A DNA stretch of 51,110 bases from Clostridiales bacterium (GTDB lineage: Bacteria; Bacillota; Clostridia; Christensenellales; Pumilibacteraceae). This document shows positions 16,445 through 28,975 of this stretch, piece after piece. The stretch lies in NCBI GenBank assembly GCA_031276725.1, contig JAISMM010000092.1, positions 1 through 51,110 on the forward strand, read 5' to 3'. The notes beneath the pieces are model-generated. The model was given only the letters and a program-made list of their open reading frames with translations. It was not told the origin of the DNA and made no database searches. Each line of letters starts with the position of its first letter. Within the stretch, counting starts at the first letter, position 1. The translations under genes were made by a program, and so were the position numbers.

Positions 16445-17320
16445 TTACTCCGCGTTCCGTATCTGCTCTTTGATTTTTTCGAGCTCGTTTTTCATATATA
16501 GGACGCTTTTCGTAAGCTCCGAATCGTTGGACTTACTGCCGAGCGTGTTGATTTCGCGGTTCATCTCCTGCGATAAAAAGTCGAGCTTGCGCCCCGACTC
16601 GCCCGGCTCGTTTAGCGTCGCCGTAAACTGCGCTATGTGCGAGCGAAGGCGCGAGATTTCCTCGTTTACGTCGGCCCTGTCGGCAAAAAACGCGACCTCG
16701 TTCAGGAGCCTTGCCGAATCGATTTCGACGCCGGCGAGCGCCTCCTTTATGCGGGCGGCGAGCTTAACGCGGTACTGCTCTACGACGAGCGGGGCGCGCT
16801 TTTCCGCGTCCGCGAGCGCCGCCGCGATATTTTTGACCGACCCGGCTAAACTGCTTTTAATAGTTTCGCCCTCGCGCGCGCGCATTTTTATAAGGGCGTC
16901 GAGCGCGGCGGTCAGGGCCTCGGCGGTCATCTCCTCCAAAAGCCGCGGATCGTCGCGGACGCCTTCCGTCTTGACGACCTCGGGCGAACGCAAAAGCGCC
17001 GTCGTATTAAAGTCGCCCTCCAAAAAAAACTCGTCGCGCAAGCGTTTTGCCGCCCTGACGTACTCGCCCGCGAGCAAGGTGTCGACAAAAACGGTCTTGT
17101 CGCCCGCGTCGGCGTTCTCGTAGTTGAAAAACACGTCCACACAGCCGCGCTTGACCGCCGCGCCTATTTTTGCGCGGATGAACGCGTCGAACGGCGCGAG
17201 CATTTTAGGCAGGCGCGAATTAATTTCGAGGTAGCGGTTATTGACCGACTTTAATTCGATTGTGAGCGAACGGCCGCCGCGAACCGATTCGCCCTTGCCG
17301 TAGCCCGTCATACTGTTCAT
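16445..17320 (-). CDS. yicC: YicC family endoribonuclease
   Basis: Product of 291 residues starting MNSMTGYGKGE, the highly conserved YicC N terminus, with ELKSVNNRYLEINSRLP soon after. The C-terminal DUF1732-type region contains LDFLSQEMNREINTLGSKS. Proteins of this family act as endoribonucleases in Escherichia coli. The start overlaps the upstream AIR-synthase-like gene (ATGA), and gmk follows after 6 nt. Confidence 0.94.
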   Translation of the reverse strand: MNSMTGYGKGESVRGGRSLTIELKSVNNRYLEINSRLPKMLAPFDAFIRAKIGAAVKRGCVDVFFNYENADAGDKTVFVDTLLAGEYVRAAKRLRDEFFLEGDFNTTALLRSPEVVKTEGVRDDPRLLEEMTAEALTAALDALIKMRAREGETIKSSLAGSVKNIAAALADAEKRAPLVVEQYRVKLAARIKEALAGVEIDSARLLNEVAFFADRADVNEEISRLRSHIAQFTATLNEPGESGRKLDFLSQEMNREINTLGSKSNDSELTKSVLYMKNELEKIKEQIRNAE

Positions 17321-18264
17321 AGCGCGACTCCCCCCTTTGCCTTAAAAAGCCCGTCCGCCTCCGTGAAAATTTGCTCGCGGCCGCCGTCCGTCCTGACCAA
17401 AATAACGCCGCCGTCCGCCGTAATTTCGCCTATGCGGGCGCACGGAATTCCCGCCGCTCCGAGCGCGGAAACGGGCGCGTCGTCGGACGCCGTAAAAAGC
17501 AGCGCGCCGCTTGAAATAAGCCTTAGCGGGTCTATTCCGTTTTTGCGGCATAGGTTCGCCGTGCGCGGCGGGACGGGAACGGCGCTTTGATATATTACCG
17601 CGCCCCGGTTGGCCCCCTCGCAAAGCTCCGCCGCCGCGCCCAAAACTCCGCCCTCGGTAACGTCGTGCATAGCGGTTACCGATTGAATTTGCCGCAAAAC
17701 GGCGCACTCCGGGATAACGCTTAAAGATTCGTCCAAAATTATTCCGCCCTCTAAAAGCATAGCGCCCTCGATTCCGGCGCGCTTTGTGATAAAGAGTCCG
17801 TCGCCCTCGGCAAGCCCCGTCTTTTTGAGGAGCCGCGCGGTTTTTCCGACCGCCGTAGCGCAAACGAGCGGCCGCGTTACGGCGTCCGAAAATTCGGTGT
17901 GGCCGCCGACGATATCGACGCGCACGCGTTTTGCCGCCGCCGCCGCCGCCGTCATAATTTTGTCGATTACGCCCTCGGGGTCTTCGGCGGCCGCGGGAAT
18001 TATAAGGGTAAGGAGCAGGGCGATCGGCTCGCCGCCGTTACAGGCGATGTCGTTGCAGGCGACGTAGACGCACAGGCCCCCAAGCGTTTCGGGCGGCATT
18101 TTAACGGTTATAGGGTCGGACGACAGCAATATAAAACCGTCCGCGCGGATAGCCGCGCAGTCCTCTCCCACCGCCGCCGACAGCACCGCCTCGGGGCGCG
18201 AAACGCCGATTTTTGACAAAACCAGCCGTTCCAATTCGGACGAAGTCAATTTGCCCAAACGCAT
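17317..18264 (-). CDS. AIR synthase (PurM/HypE-like) family protein
   Basis: Product of 315 residues of the PurM-like ATP-binding superfamily. Motifs include VGEDCAAI (glycine/acidic phosphate loop, near 32), SSDPIT, CVYVACNDIACNGGEP and VGGHTEF, then MHDVTEGGVLGA in the second domain. It is closest in pattern to HypE-related proteins but lacks the C-terminal cysteine motif that HypE uses for cyanide synthesis, and no hydrogenase-maturation genes are present, so the substrate is unknown. It is the first gene of the long operon down to rpe. The promoter at 18274-18302 lies only 9 nt before the ATG, and no Shine-Dalgarno sequence is seen. Confidence 0.85.
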   Translation of the reverse strand: MRLGKLTSSELERLVLSKIGVSRPEAVLSAAVGEDCAAIRADGFILLSSDPITVKMPPETLGGLCVYVACNDIACNGGEPIALLLTLIIPAAAEDPEGVIDKIMTAAAAAAKRVRVDIVGGHTEFSDAVTRPLVCATAVGKTARLLKKTGLAEGDGLFITKRAGIEGAMLLEGGIILDESLSVIPECAVLRQIQSVTAMHDVTEGGVLGAAAELCEGANRGAVIYQSAVPVPPRTANLCRKNGIDPLRLISSGALLFTASDDAPVSALGAAGIPCARIGEITADGGVILVRTDGGREQIFTEADGLFKAKGGVAL

Positions 18265-18273
18265 ATACTACCT

Positions 18274-22399
<4,126 letters not shown>

Positions 22400-22410
<11 letters not shown>

Positions 22411-22696
22411 CTTTGCCGAGCCTCTCTAACGCCGTCTTGTAGCCGCCCGCCCCGTGAAGCAAGCATTTGTTGACGCGGCTAATCGTCGCGCTCGACGCGC
22501 CCGTGGCGCTCGCCGCCTCGTTGTAGGTTTTGCCCTCGCTCAAAAGCCGCGCGACCGCGAACCTCTGCGAAAGCGCCTCTAACTCCGCGATAGTGCAAAG
22601 GTCGTCGAAAAACGCGTGAAACTCGCCGCGCGTTTTTAGCCGCGCAAGCGCGTCGAACAGCCTGTTTAATCCCGAATCGGTCAAATGCGGTTCCAT
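22400..22696 (-). CDS. yerC: TrpR-related YerC/YecD family DNA-binding protein
   Basis: Product of 98 residues with the TrpR/YerC helix-turn-helix: LCTIAELEALSQRFAVARLL (residues 33-52), then the recognition region GKTYNEAASATGASSATISR. It is upstream of pcrA-ligA, as is yerC in Bacillus subtilis. Its regulon is not known to me. A strong promoter precedes it, and GGAG lies 6 nt before ATG, so it is the first gene of a yerC-pcrA-ligA operon. Confidence 0.93.
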
Positions 22697-22726
22697 AAAA
22701 ATCTCCGTAAAAAAGCCTATACAAAG

Positions 22727-22755
22727 ATTTTACCACACTTGACTAAAACCGTCAA
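22727..22755 (-). promoter_or_regulatory. Promoter of yerC-pcrA-ligA
   Basis: Minus-strand TTGACG (22750-22755), 17-nt spacer and TAAAAT (22727-22732). The predicted start near 22720 gives a leader of about 24 nt containing GGAG. Confidence 0.8.
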
Positions 22756-22774
22756 TCAAAACGCCGCCAAAGTC

Positions 22775-23345
22775 GCGGGCAAATAGCGGCGGCGATACGG
22801 GTTACACTCGCCCAAACACCATTTTTTGCCCGCCCTGCTTGACCGTTAAAAATTCCCCTCTATGGAGTGCCACGCCCGCGTGGTCGGGTTCCGCTCCGGT
22901 GGGTGCGCGCTCTGCAAACGGCAAGCCGTTTGTCGGCTCGGCGACGACTGTTGTTCGCGTCTGCCACTCCCCTATTTGCCCGTTCGGCGCTCGCTTCTTG
23001 CCCGCTTAACACTACATCGAAAAACTCCCCCTCTGTCAATTCTCCGTCGCATTCGGCGTATCCCTTGAATTCCACTCTATGGAGTGCCTCGCCCGTGTAT
23101 ACGGGCTTAGCTCGCAAGCTCGCACGCCCTACAAACGGCTTCGCCGTTTGACGGCTCGGTTCGTGCCGGCGAACGCCGACGGGGTGGTTCGGCTATTAAG
23201 GTTTTAGCCGCTTGAAAAATTCCCCTCTATGGAGTGCCTCGCCCGTGTATACGGGCTTAGCTCGCAAGCTCGCACGCCCTACAAACGGCTTCGCCGTTTG
23301 ACGGCTCGGTTCGTGCCGGCGAATGCCGTCGGGGTGGTTCGGCAT
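22775..23345. repeat. Mosaic of family B arm and long-type family A repeats
   Basis: This 600-bp gap has no supported gene. It opens with one arm of family B (22775-22805). Family A sequence follows: the hairpin CCCCTC-TATG-GAG at about 22855, and two near-identical long-type copies (about 23078-23200 and 23219-23340). These contain ACGGGCTTAGCTCGCAAGC, the hairpin AAACGGC-TTC-GCCGTTT and a terminal GGGGTGG. Short open frames running through the copies have different reading frames at different loci and are treated as spurious. Confidence 0.85.
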
Positions 23346-23420
23346 CCGCTTCTTGCCCGCTCCGTACACGACAATCGCGGACAAACAAAATATGTCGCAA
23401 CAACCGCAAACAAACGATCG

Positions 23421-23855
23421 CTAGCTTGTAAAGCGCGCGAATTTTTCGGGTCGCTCCGCGTAATAGCGCTCGCGCATTTGCCGGAATTTTTTAGACAGCT
23501 CCAAAATATATTTTTGGCGGTTCGGCTCGTCCATACCCTCGTAAGCGTCCTTGTCGACAAGACGCCCGATAGGGTTGGTAACGTCCTCGTCCTCGTCGAG
23601 CATTGCGCGGACTTTTTGATAAAGCTCCTCGTCAAGCAGCGCCTTCGCGCTTCCCATAGTCCTGTTTACGTCGCGCTCAAACTTAGCCCGCTGCATATCG
23701 CGCACAGTCCGCTCGGCCATAAATCCCAGCCCCAGCCGATTAAGCGCCGTCTGCTTTTCCTCGTCCATAGACTTCCAATAGCCCATACGCATACGCTGTT
23801 TCGCCAACATCGCGCGCTTTTTAAGCTCGCCGCAACCGCTTTCGTTTTCAACCAT
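23421..23855 (-). CDS. Small helical protein of unknown function
   Basis: Product of 144 residues, highly charged and predicted mostly alpha-helical, with no signal peptide or membrane segment and no family I recognise. Recognisable stretches are KQRMRMGYWKSMDEEKQTA (19-37), MLDEDEDVTNP and LSKKFRQMRERYYAERPEKF near the C terminus. It is likely real: a clean GGAGGG lies 7 nt before the ATG, and a candidate extended -10 promoter (TGG-TATAAT) is upstream at 23885-23893. It is a single-gene unit flanked on both sides by repeat sequence. Confidence 0.7.
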   Translation of the reverse strand: MVENESGCGELKKRAMLAKQRMRMGYWKSMDEEKQTALNRLGLGFMAERTVRDMQRAKFERDVNRTMGSAKALLDEELYQKVRAMLDEDEDVTNPIGRLVDKDAYEGMDEPNRQKYILELSKKFRQMRERYYAERPEKFARFTS

Positions 23856-23884
23856 ACTTTATCCCTCCGTAATTTGATACGTTC

Positions 23885-23893
23885 ATTATACCA
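23885..23893 (-). promoter_or_regulatory. Extended -10 promoter element of the small helical protein
   Basis: Minus-strand TGGTATAAT with no convincing -35 hexamer. The predicted start near 23878 is about 23 nt before the ATG. Confidence 0.55.
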
Positions 23894-24063
23894 TACACCG
23901 CCGCACTAAAACCGCCTTCGACAAATATAGAAAAAACAAGCGCTTATTCGACATATTCCGCCGTAATTTTCCGGAATAACGACAATTTTTCTTTCTTCGG
24001 CTTGTCCGTCGCATCCGACATGTTTCAGAAATTCCCCGGAGGGGAATTTGTTAGCGGTTCAAC

Positions 24064-25626
24064 TTATTGCATTCCCTTAATTCCGGCGCAGGGATTGGGG
24101 GTAAAGGTGTAGCGCAGAGATTCGCGCTTGTTGTGTTCCGAAACGGCGATTTCGAGCAGACGGTCGATAAGATCGGGAAAAGATAATTTTTCGCTCCCCG
24201 CATCCGACATAACAGCCGAACATCCACTCGCCGCGTCCGCGACAAATACAGTCGCCGTGTCGCTATTCGCCGTGCCGACCGTAACCGCCGCGCCGCCGTT
24301 CGCCGCGTCAACCGTAACCGCATTGTCGCCGTTTGACGTGTCAACCGCAACCGCATTGCCGTTATTCGACGCGTCAACCGCAACCGCATTGTCGCCGTTT
24401 GACGTGTTAACCGCAACCGCATTGCCGCCGTTTGACGTGCCGACCGTAACCGCATTGTCGCCGTTTGACGTGCCGACCGTAACCGCCGTGTCGCCGTTCG
24501 CCGTACTAACCATAACCGCCGCGCCGCCGTTTGACGTGTCAACCACAACCGCATTGCCGCCGTTTGACGTGCCGACCGTAACCGCCGCGTTGCTATTTGA
24601 CGCGACGGATTCGGCGGACGTATCCGTCGTACTAAACAAGCCCGGCGCGGCGGGAAGGGTGAATAAATAGTGCGAGAGAGAGCCGGGGATCGTGTTGATT
24701 TCGTTGACGTAGAGGTCGCCGTCTTTGTACAGGAAGTCGACGCGGGCGACGCCCGAGCATAGCAGGGTCTTAAAGGCGAGCGCGGCGGCGGCGCGGATTT
24801 TTGAGCGTAGCGCGGCGGATACGGCGGCGGGAAATTTTCGGCTTGCGCCGCCCTTTTTGTCAAAATATTTGTCCTCGAACGTCAAAAATTCCTTCCAGCC
24901 GACAGGCTGTTCGACCTCCGACACCGTAAGGGAGCCGGAGCCGCCCAAAACGGCGCAGTTGTATTCGCAAAAGTCCTCCAAGGCGTTCTCGACGACGACG
25001 CGCGTATCCCATTCGAGCGCCGCCGCGATTGCCGCCGACAGTCCGTCAAAATCGCGTGCTATGCCAACGCCGATGCTGCTGCCGAGGTTGGCGGGCTTGA
25101 CGATAAGCGGAAAGCGAAGCCCGCGCCCTATCCGTTCCGTAACGGCCGCCGCATTGCGCGCGTAGTCGTCGGCGGTAAAATCGACGAACGGCAAAACGGG
25201 CAAACCCGCCCCGATAAACAGCTTTTTCATAACGATTTTATCCATTCCGACGGCCGACCCGAGAATCCCCGAGCCCGTGAACGGAACGCCGCACAGCCGC
25301 AAAAGCCCTTGAAGCGACCCGTCCTCGCCGTTAGCGCCGTGGACGCAAAGCAACGCCGCGTCGATTTTGTGCGCCGCCCGGCCGCTCTTATAGCGCAAAA
25401 CCGGCTCGCCCGGCCGCATATGAACGCGCCGCCCCCTCACCCGCTTTCCGTTTTGATACGTCGAAATTTTATCCAAATTTTTGCCGACAAGCCACATCCC
25501 GTCGCCGTCTATGTACACCGGAACAACCTTGTGCCGCTCCCCCGCCGCACCCGCCGCCTGCACGCCCGTTATAACGCTTATGTTATGCTCGCAAGACCTC
25601 CCGCCGAAAAACACCGCGATTCTCAT
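24064..25626 (-). CDS. ddl: D-alanine--D-alanine ligase homologue with a repeat insertion
   Basis: ATP-grasp ligase expected to make the D-Ala-D-Ala dipeptide for peptidoglycan. Motifs: FFGGRSCEHNIS (6-17), HGANGEDGSLQG (96-107), VKPANLGSSIGV (176-187), EDKYFDKK omega-loop (251-258), ARVDFLY (294-300) and NEINTIPGSLSHYLF (308-322). It then differs from the family: residues about 347-458 are ten tandem 11-residue repeats such as NAVTVGTSNGD. The expected C-terminal helix FPDLIDRLLEIA resumes only afterwards. The total is 520 residues against about 300-370 normally. The start at 25626 has GGAGGAG upstream; the frame is open further upstream, but that sequence is family A-like. No van genes are adjacent, so D-Ala-D-Ala specificity is assumed. 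Confidence 0.88.
   Translation of the reverse strand: MRIAVFFGGRSCEHNISVITGVQAAGAAGERHKVVPVYIDGDGMWLVGKNLDKISTYQNGKRVRGRRVHMRPGEPVLRYKSGRAAHKIDAALLCVHGANGEDGSLQGLLRLCGVPFTGSGILGSAVGMDKIVMKKLFIGAGLPVLPFVDFTADDYARNAAAVTERIGRGLRFPLIVKPANLGSSIGVGIARDFDGLSAAIAAALEWDTRVVVENALEDFCEYNCAVLGGSGSLTVSEVEQPVGWKEFLTFEDKYFDKKGGASRKFPAAVSAALRSKIRAAAALAFKTLLCSGVARVDFLYKDGDLYVNEINTIPGSLSHYLFTLPAAPGLFSTTDTSAESVASNSNAAVTVGTSNGGNAVVVDTSNGGAAVMVSTANGDTAVTVGTSNGDNAVTVGTSNGGNAVAVNTSNGDNAVAVDASNNGNAVAVDTSNGDNAVTVDAANGGAAVTVGTANSDTATVFVADAASGCSAVMSDAGSEKLSFPDLIDRLLEIAVSEHNKRESLRYTFTPNPCAGIKGMQ
24254..24613. repeat. 33-bp coding minisatellite inside ddl
   Basis: Ten complete 33-bp units (24254-24583) and one diverged partial unit. 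Each encodes an 11-residue repeat with consensus NAVTVxTSNGD (minus strand). Units are highly similar, several differing at only two to four positions, and length is always a multiple of three, so the frame is kept. Confidence 0.95.
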
Positions 25627-25749
25627 AAAGCCGCTCCTCCCGTATCTATGATATGGAAGGAGCGTCAATTGTGTTCCGCTTTGCGCCGCGATTGAATGAA
25701 CATATGCGCAAGCGTATAAAACCGCTAGTCGAACCGCCGCGCCGCTTAA

Positions 25750-26116
25750 TCTCCGCCTCCCCGATAGGGAATTTTTAGCGGCAAGCTCAACAGCGCCGAG
25801 CGGACAAAAACGCGGCGGCAAGCAACCGGCAACCGCTCCGGCGCTAACGCGACACGAACCGAGCCGTCAAACGGCGACGCCGTTTGCAAGGGCGAGCAAC
25901 CGGCAACCACCCCGGCAACTCCGTTGCCACCCCTCCACAGAGGGGAATTGGCGGTCAAACTCAACAGTGCCGGGCGGGCAAAAACGCGGCGGCAAGCAAC
26001 CGGCAACCGCGCCGCCGCTAACGCGACACGAACCGAGCCGTCAAACGGCGACGCCGTTTGCAAGGGCGAGCACCCGGCAACCACCCCGGCAACTCCGTTG
26101 CCACCCCTCCACCGAG
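25750..26116. repeat. Family A repeats upstream of ddl
   Basis: Two direct copies, about 25750-25945 and 25946-26116, each containing CGGCAAC, the hairpin AAACGGC-GAC-GCCGTTT and GGCAAC-TCC-GTTGCC with the CCCCTC...GAGGGG hairpin. The second copy is interrupted at its distal hairpin by the AT-rich element at 26117-26315. No gene is supported here. Confidence 0.8.
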
Positions 26117-26315
26117 GGCATTGTCACGAATGCGTTGATAAAGAAACGAATTAAGAAAAAACAGCAAAATGATAAAATAGTTATTTTTGCGATGATTTAA
26201 CAAAATTCAACCATAAGATTGGCTATTTTTTGAAAAATTGTTGCATATTTCACTCAATTCCTTTATTCTTCACTTATATCCCTGTTCTTCAAATCAACAC
26301 CATTCTGACAATGCC
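26117..26315. mobile_element. AT-rich MITE-like element inserted in a family A repeat
   Basis: A 199-bp segment of strikingly lower GC than its surroundings, bounded by imperfect terminal inverted repeats. The left end reads GGCATTGTCA-C-GAATG-C-GTTGAT and the right end, on the other strand, GGCATTGTCA-GAATG-G-TGTTGAT. It splits a family A hairpin; sequence resembling CCTCCAC occurs on both sides and may be a target duplication. It has no coding capacity, so it would need a transposase supplied elsewhere. Confidence 0.65.
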
Positions 26316-26530
26316 TCCACAGAGGGGAATTAGCGGTCAAACTCAACGGTGCCGGGCGGGCAAAAACGCGGCGGCGAGCACCCGGCAACCACCCCGGCGC
26401 TAACGCGACACGAACCGAGCCGTCAAACGGCGACGCCGTTTGCAAGGGCGAGCACCCGCCGGAGCACAGCCCGTTAAGAGGCGAGGCACTCCACAGAGGG
26501 GAATTTTTTGGCGGTCAAACTCAACAGCGC
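26316..26530. repeat. Family A repeat, continuation after the AT-rich insertion
   Basis: CTCCACAGAGGGGAATT, then the AAACGGC-GAC-GCCGTTT hairpin (about 26425-26442) and a second CCACAGAGGGG end near 26490. Same composition and orientation as the copies at 25750-26116. Confidence 0.75.
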
Positions 26531-26550
26531 CGGGCGGGCAAAAATGATAA

Positions 26551-26674
26551 GCGGGCAAAGAGCGGCGTTCAGACGGGCAACAGTCGCCGAGCCGCCGACG
26601 GGCGCGTACTTGATAGGTACGTAACCGAGGCGGCGAGGCGAACGTAGCCCGTATCAACGCCGCTATTTGTCCGC
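26551..26674. repeat. Family B hairpin element, copy 2
   Basis: 124-bp inverted repeat. Outer arms start GCGGGCAAAGAGCGGCGTT and end AACGCCGCTATTTGTCCGC, with the conserved ACGGGC/GCCCGT pairing. The inner stem (CGCC-AGCCGCC with GGCGGC-GGCG) differs completely from that of copy 1 but still pairs. The stop codon of the neighbouring polysaccharide gene (TAG at 26663-26665) lies inside the right arm. Confidence 0.87.
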
Positions 26675-28027
26675 GTCGGCGGTTAGGTCGCGGTCGGCGT
26701 AAGCAAGACACAGCATATAAACGAACGTCAGATAGGGGTAGTAAAGCACGCAGTCGAGCATAGAGTGGCCGGTGGCGGCAAGGATTACCAAAAGCAAAAA
26801 GGTGCGTTTTTCGGCGGGGTGTTTTATGCCGGTCAGGAACATCGTAACGAGGTGGCCGGAGTACATAACGAAGCCGAAAATGCCGCTCCACGCCAGGAAT
26901 TGAAAGAACATATTGTGGTAGAAAAATATATAGGTTTGGGCTACTCCCACGGAATCGTAGGCGCCGACGCCGAAGAGCGGCGCGGACAGGAACTTGTTAA
27001 ACGCCTCGACTAAAAGCTCGTAGCGGCCGCGGTCGTCGATTCCGGTTTGGATATAAAAATCCATAGCGCGGACAAAGAGATTCCACTTGACGCCGACAAA
27101 GCCGATAAACGCCGCGACGAGAGCGCCGCCCGCGATAAGGAGTCCTATACGCCCGCGTCCCCGCTGCTTAAAGACGGCGTAGACGGTTCCGCCCACGCAA
27201 ATCGGCACGGCGAAAAGGAGCGCGGCGCGCGAGTAGGTAAAGACGGTGGCGGCCGCCAAAACGCACGTGAGGACGAAAAACAGGACGGGATGCTTGCTTT
27301 TTGCGGCGTAGTAGAGGGCGGGCGGCATTCCGATAACGAGCATAATCGCGATGCTGTTGCTGTTGCCCCAGCCGATCATAATGGCGCCCTTATCGAGCGT
27401 TTGACGGAGCCAGTCCGAGGTAAGATAGAGTACGCCCAGTTGAACCGAGCCGATAAGCGAAAGAACGAGGATAGTTTTGGCTATAAAATCGAAGTCGCCG
27501 CGCTTTATATAGAGCGAGAAGTAGACGAACGCGCCGAAAAAGTAGAGCGACATAACGAGTCCCACGAGCATACTCGCCGCGCTGTAACCCTTGTAGAAAA
27601 TACCGCCGAAAACGAACGCCGGAACGAGCGCGAAAACGCCCCAAAAATTGAGAGTGAGCCGCACCCTTAAACCGCGTTTTATGGCGCCGTAGACCATCGA
27701 GGTCAAGAGGACGGCCGCCAAAACCGACAGCGAAACGAGCGAGGTCGTCGACAAAAAGTAGGACGCGGACGTGTCGCGAAGCGGCGAATTTTGGATCGAC
27801 AGCACGAAACACATCATTATTATGATGGGCGTGGTGGCGCGGATATCGAGGTTTGAGCAGAGTATGAACGAACAAAGCAGTATCAGCACGTAAAAGCCCG
27901 CGAGGTCCCACCCCAAAAGCGAAAACGAAAGCACTATCGCCGCGACAAGGTAAATAAATTTGTCCGACTCTATGAACGCGGCGGCCTTGCCGCGTATGTA
28001 GCTTAATTTGTCCTTAACCTGCTGCAA
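26663..28027 (-). CDS. O-antigen ligase/polymerase-like membrane protein
   Basis: Product of 454 residues with about 11-12 membrane segments. It carries the Wzy/WaaL pattern: TYSRAALLFAVP in a late membrane segment and a large loop with GRYELLVEAFNKFLSAPLFG followed by FYHNMFFQFLAWSG. Such proteins polymerise or ligate undecaprenyl-linked glycans on the outer face of the membrane. The start is TTG (28025-28027) with GGAG 6 nt upstream. It is the last gene of the unit with the Wzz-like, CapD-like and UppP genes. Its last codons and stop fall in a family B element, which may also act as the transcript end. Confidence 0.8.
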   Translation of the reverse strand: MQQVKDKLSYIRGKAAAFIESDKFIYLVAAIVLSFSLLGWDLAGFYVLILLCSFILCSNLDIRATTPIIIMMCFVLSIQNSPLRDTSASYFLSTTSLVSLSVLAAVLLTSMVYGAIKRGLRVRLTLNFWGVFALVPAFVFGGIFYKGYSAASMLVGLVMSLYFFGAFVYFSLYIKRGDFDFIAKTILVLSLIGSVQLGVLYLTSDWLRQTLDKGAIMIGWGNSNSIAIMLVIGMPPALYYAAKSKHPVLFFVLTCVLAAATVFTYSRAALLFAVPICVGGTVYAVFKQRGRGRIGLLIAGGALVAAFIGFVGVKWNLFVRAMDFYIQTGIDDRGRYELLVEAFNKFLSAPLFGVGAYDSVGVAQTYIFFYHNMFFQFLAWSGIFGFVMYSGHLVTMFLTGIKHPAEKRTFLLLVILAATGHSMLDCVLYYPYLTFVYMLCLAYADRDLTADADK

Positions 28028-28102
28028 AAAATACTCCGTTGTCTTGATTCGTTTGTAGTTCCGTCATAAAAAACGCCCGCGCCGCCGCCGTTTAGCCGCC
28101 GC

Positions 28103-28975
28103 TTAAATAAAATAGAGCGAAAAGGTTACGACGGAAAGAACCGCCAAATAGAGCGCGAACCACCTTAGCCGCGCCTTGCCGACCACCCTTAACATAAGTT
28201 TTATGGCGAAAAAGCCGCTTACAAACGCCGCCGCCATACCCGCGACGTAGCACCATGCGTCTACGGGCAGTCCCGCGCCGCCGTCGAAAATGTCGAAAGC
28301 CGCCGCCGCCAAGATAACCGGCGCGCTCATAAAGAACGAGAATTTTGCGACCGAATTTTTTTCGCCCTTCGCCGCGATGCCGCCGAAAATCGTCGAGCCG
28401 CTGCGCGTTACGCCCGGAAAAACGGCCACACCCTGCATAAGCCCCATACAAACCGCCGTTTTTAGGGTTATACTTTCGACTCCCGTCGATTGCCTGCCGC
28501 CCGTTCCCGCGCCGCCTTTCGCGTCCGTTTTAGCGTCATCTCTTGCGTCCTCCGCTCCGACCGATTTTGCGTCGTCCTCCGCTCCGACCGATTTTGCGCG
28601 GCGGCGTTCCAAAAGGTCGGCGACGAGCATAAGCCCCGCGCTTATTATAAAGAAAAAGCATAGGTATTTTGCGCTATCGAACACGGTTAAATCGAGCTTA
28701 GCATAAATTAAACCCGCGATCCCGGCGGGAACGGTGGCGAGCGCGATAAGTCCGATCGTCTTAAAGGGCGGCTTAAACAGCGCCGAAAGCTCCTTATAGA
28801 ACACGGCGAATATAGCGAACAGCGTCGCGACGTGCAGCATAATGTCGAACGTCAAATAATTGCCCGGCACGTTCAAAATTTCGCGGGCGAGAATCAAATG
28901 ACCGCTGCTCGAAACCGGCAAAAATTCCGCCAGCCCCTGAACGAGTCCCAAAATAATGGCCTTGAATACGTCCAT
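28103..28975 (-). CDS. uppP: Undecaprenyl-diphosphatase UppP (BacA)
   Basis: Membrane phosphatase that converts undecaprenyl diphosphate to the monophosphate, regenerating the lipid carrier for peptidoglycan and polysaccharide synthesis. The 290 residues contain both family motifs: QGLAEFLPVSSSGHL (13-27) and FPGVTRSGST (186-195). Between membrane segments, residues 123-168 form an unusual hydrophilic Ala/Asp/Lys-rich linker with a direct repeat AKSVGAED. The start overlaps the upstream dehydratase stop by one base. Its presence in a polysaccharide operon suggests local supply of lipid carrier. High activity of this family is also known to give bacitracin tolerance. Confidence 0.95.
   Translation of the reverse strand: MDVFKAIILGLVQGLAEFLPVSSSGHLILAREILNVPGNYLTFDIMLHVATLFAIFAVFYKELSALFKPPFKTIGLIALATVPAGIAGLIYAKLDLTVFDSAKYLCFFFIISAGLMLVADLLERRRAKSVGAEDDAKSVGAEDARDDAKTDAKGGAGTGGRQSTGVESITLKTAVCMGLMQGVAVFPGVTRSGSTIFGGIAAKGEKNSVAKFSFFMSAPVILAAAAFDIFDGGAGLPVDAWCYVAGMAAAFVSGFFAIKLMLRVVGKARLRWFALYLAVLSVVTFSLYFI
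28547..28597. repeat. 27-bp period direct duplication inside uppP
   Basis: An identical 24-nt stretch occurs at 28547-28570 and 28574-28597, encoding a duplicated AKSVGAED in the cytoplasmic linker of UppP. Confidence 0.85.

Noticed and set aside
17317..18264. HypE hydrogenase maturation protein
   Set aside because: The C-terminal Cys motif is missing and no hyp genes are nearby, so only the superfamily is named.
22862..23384. Short ORFs across family A copies (for example with RLTARFV or LARKLARP motifs)
   Set aside because: They recur on either strand and in different frames at many loci, have no consistent start or ribosome site, and follow hairpin DNA; they are repeat by-products, not genes.
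24051..24863. Long open frames on both strands across the ddl minisatellite
   Set aside because: A 33-bp period divisible by three keeps several frames open at once. Only the frame continuous with the ATP-grasp motifs has a start with Shine-Dalgarno sequence and a family match.
25627..25821. N-terminal extension of the ddl frame by 65 codons
   Set aside because: The extension is family A-like sequence without family similarity, while Met at 25626 begins the canonical N terminus and has GGAGGAG upstream.
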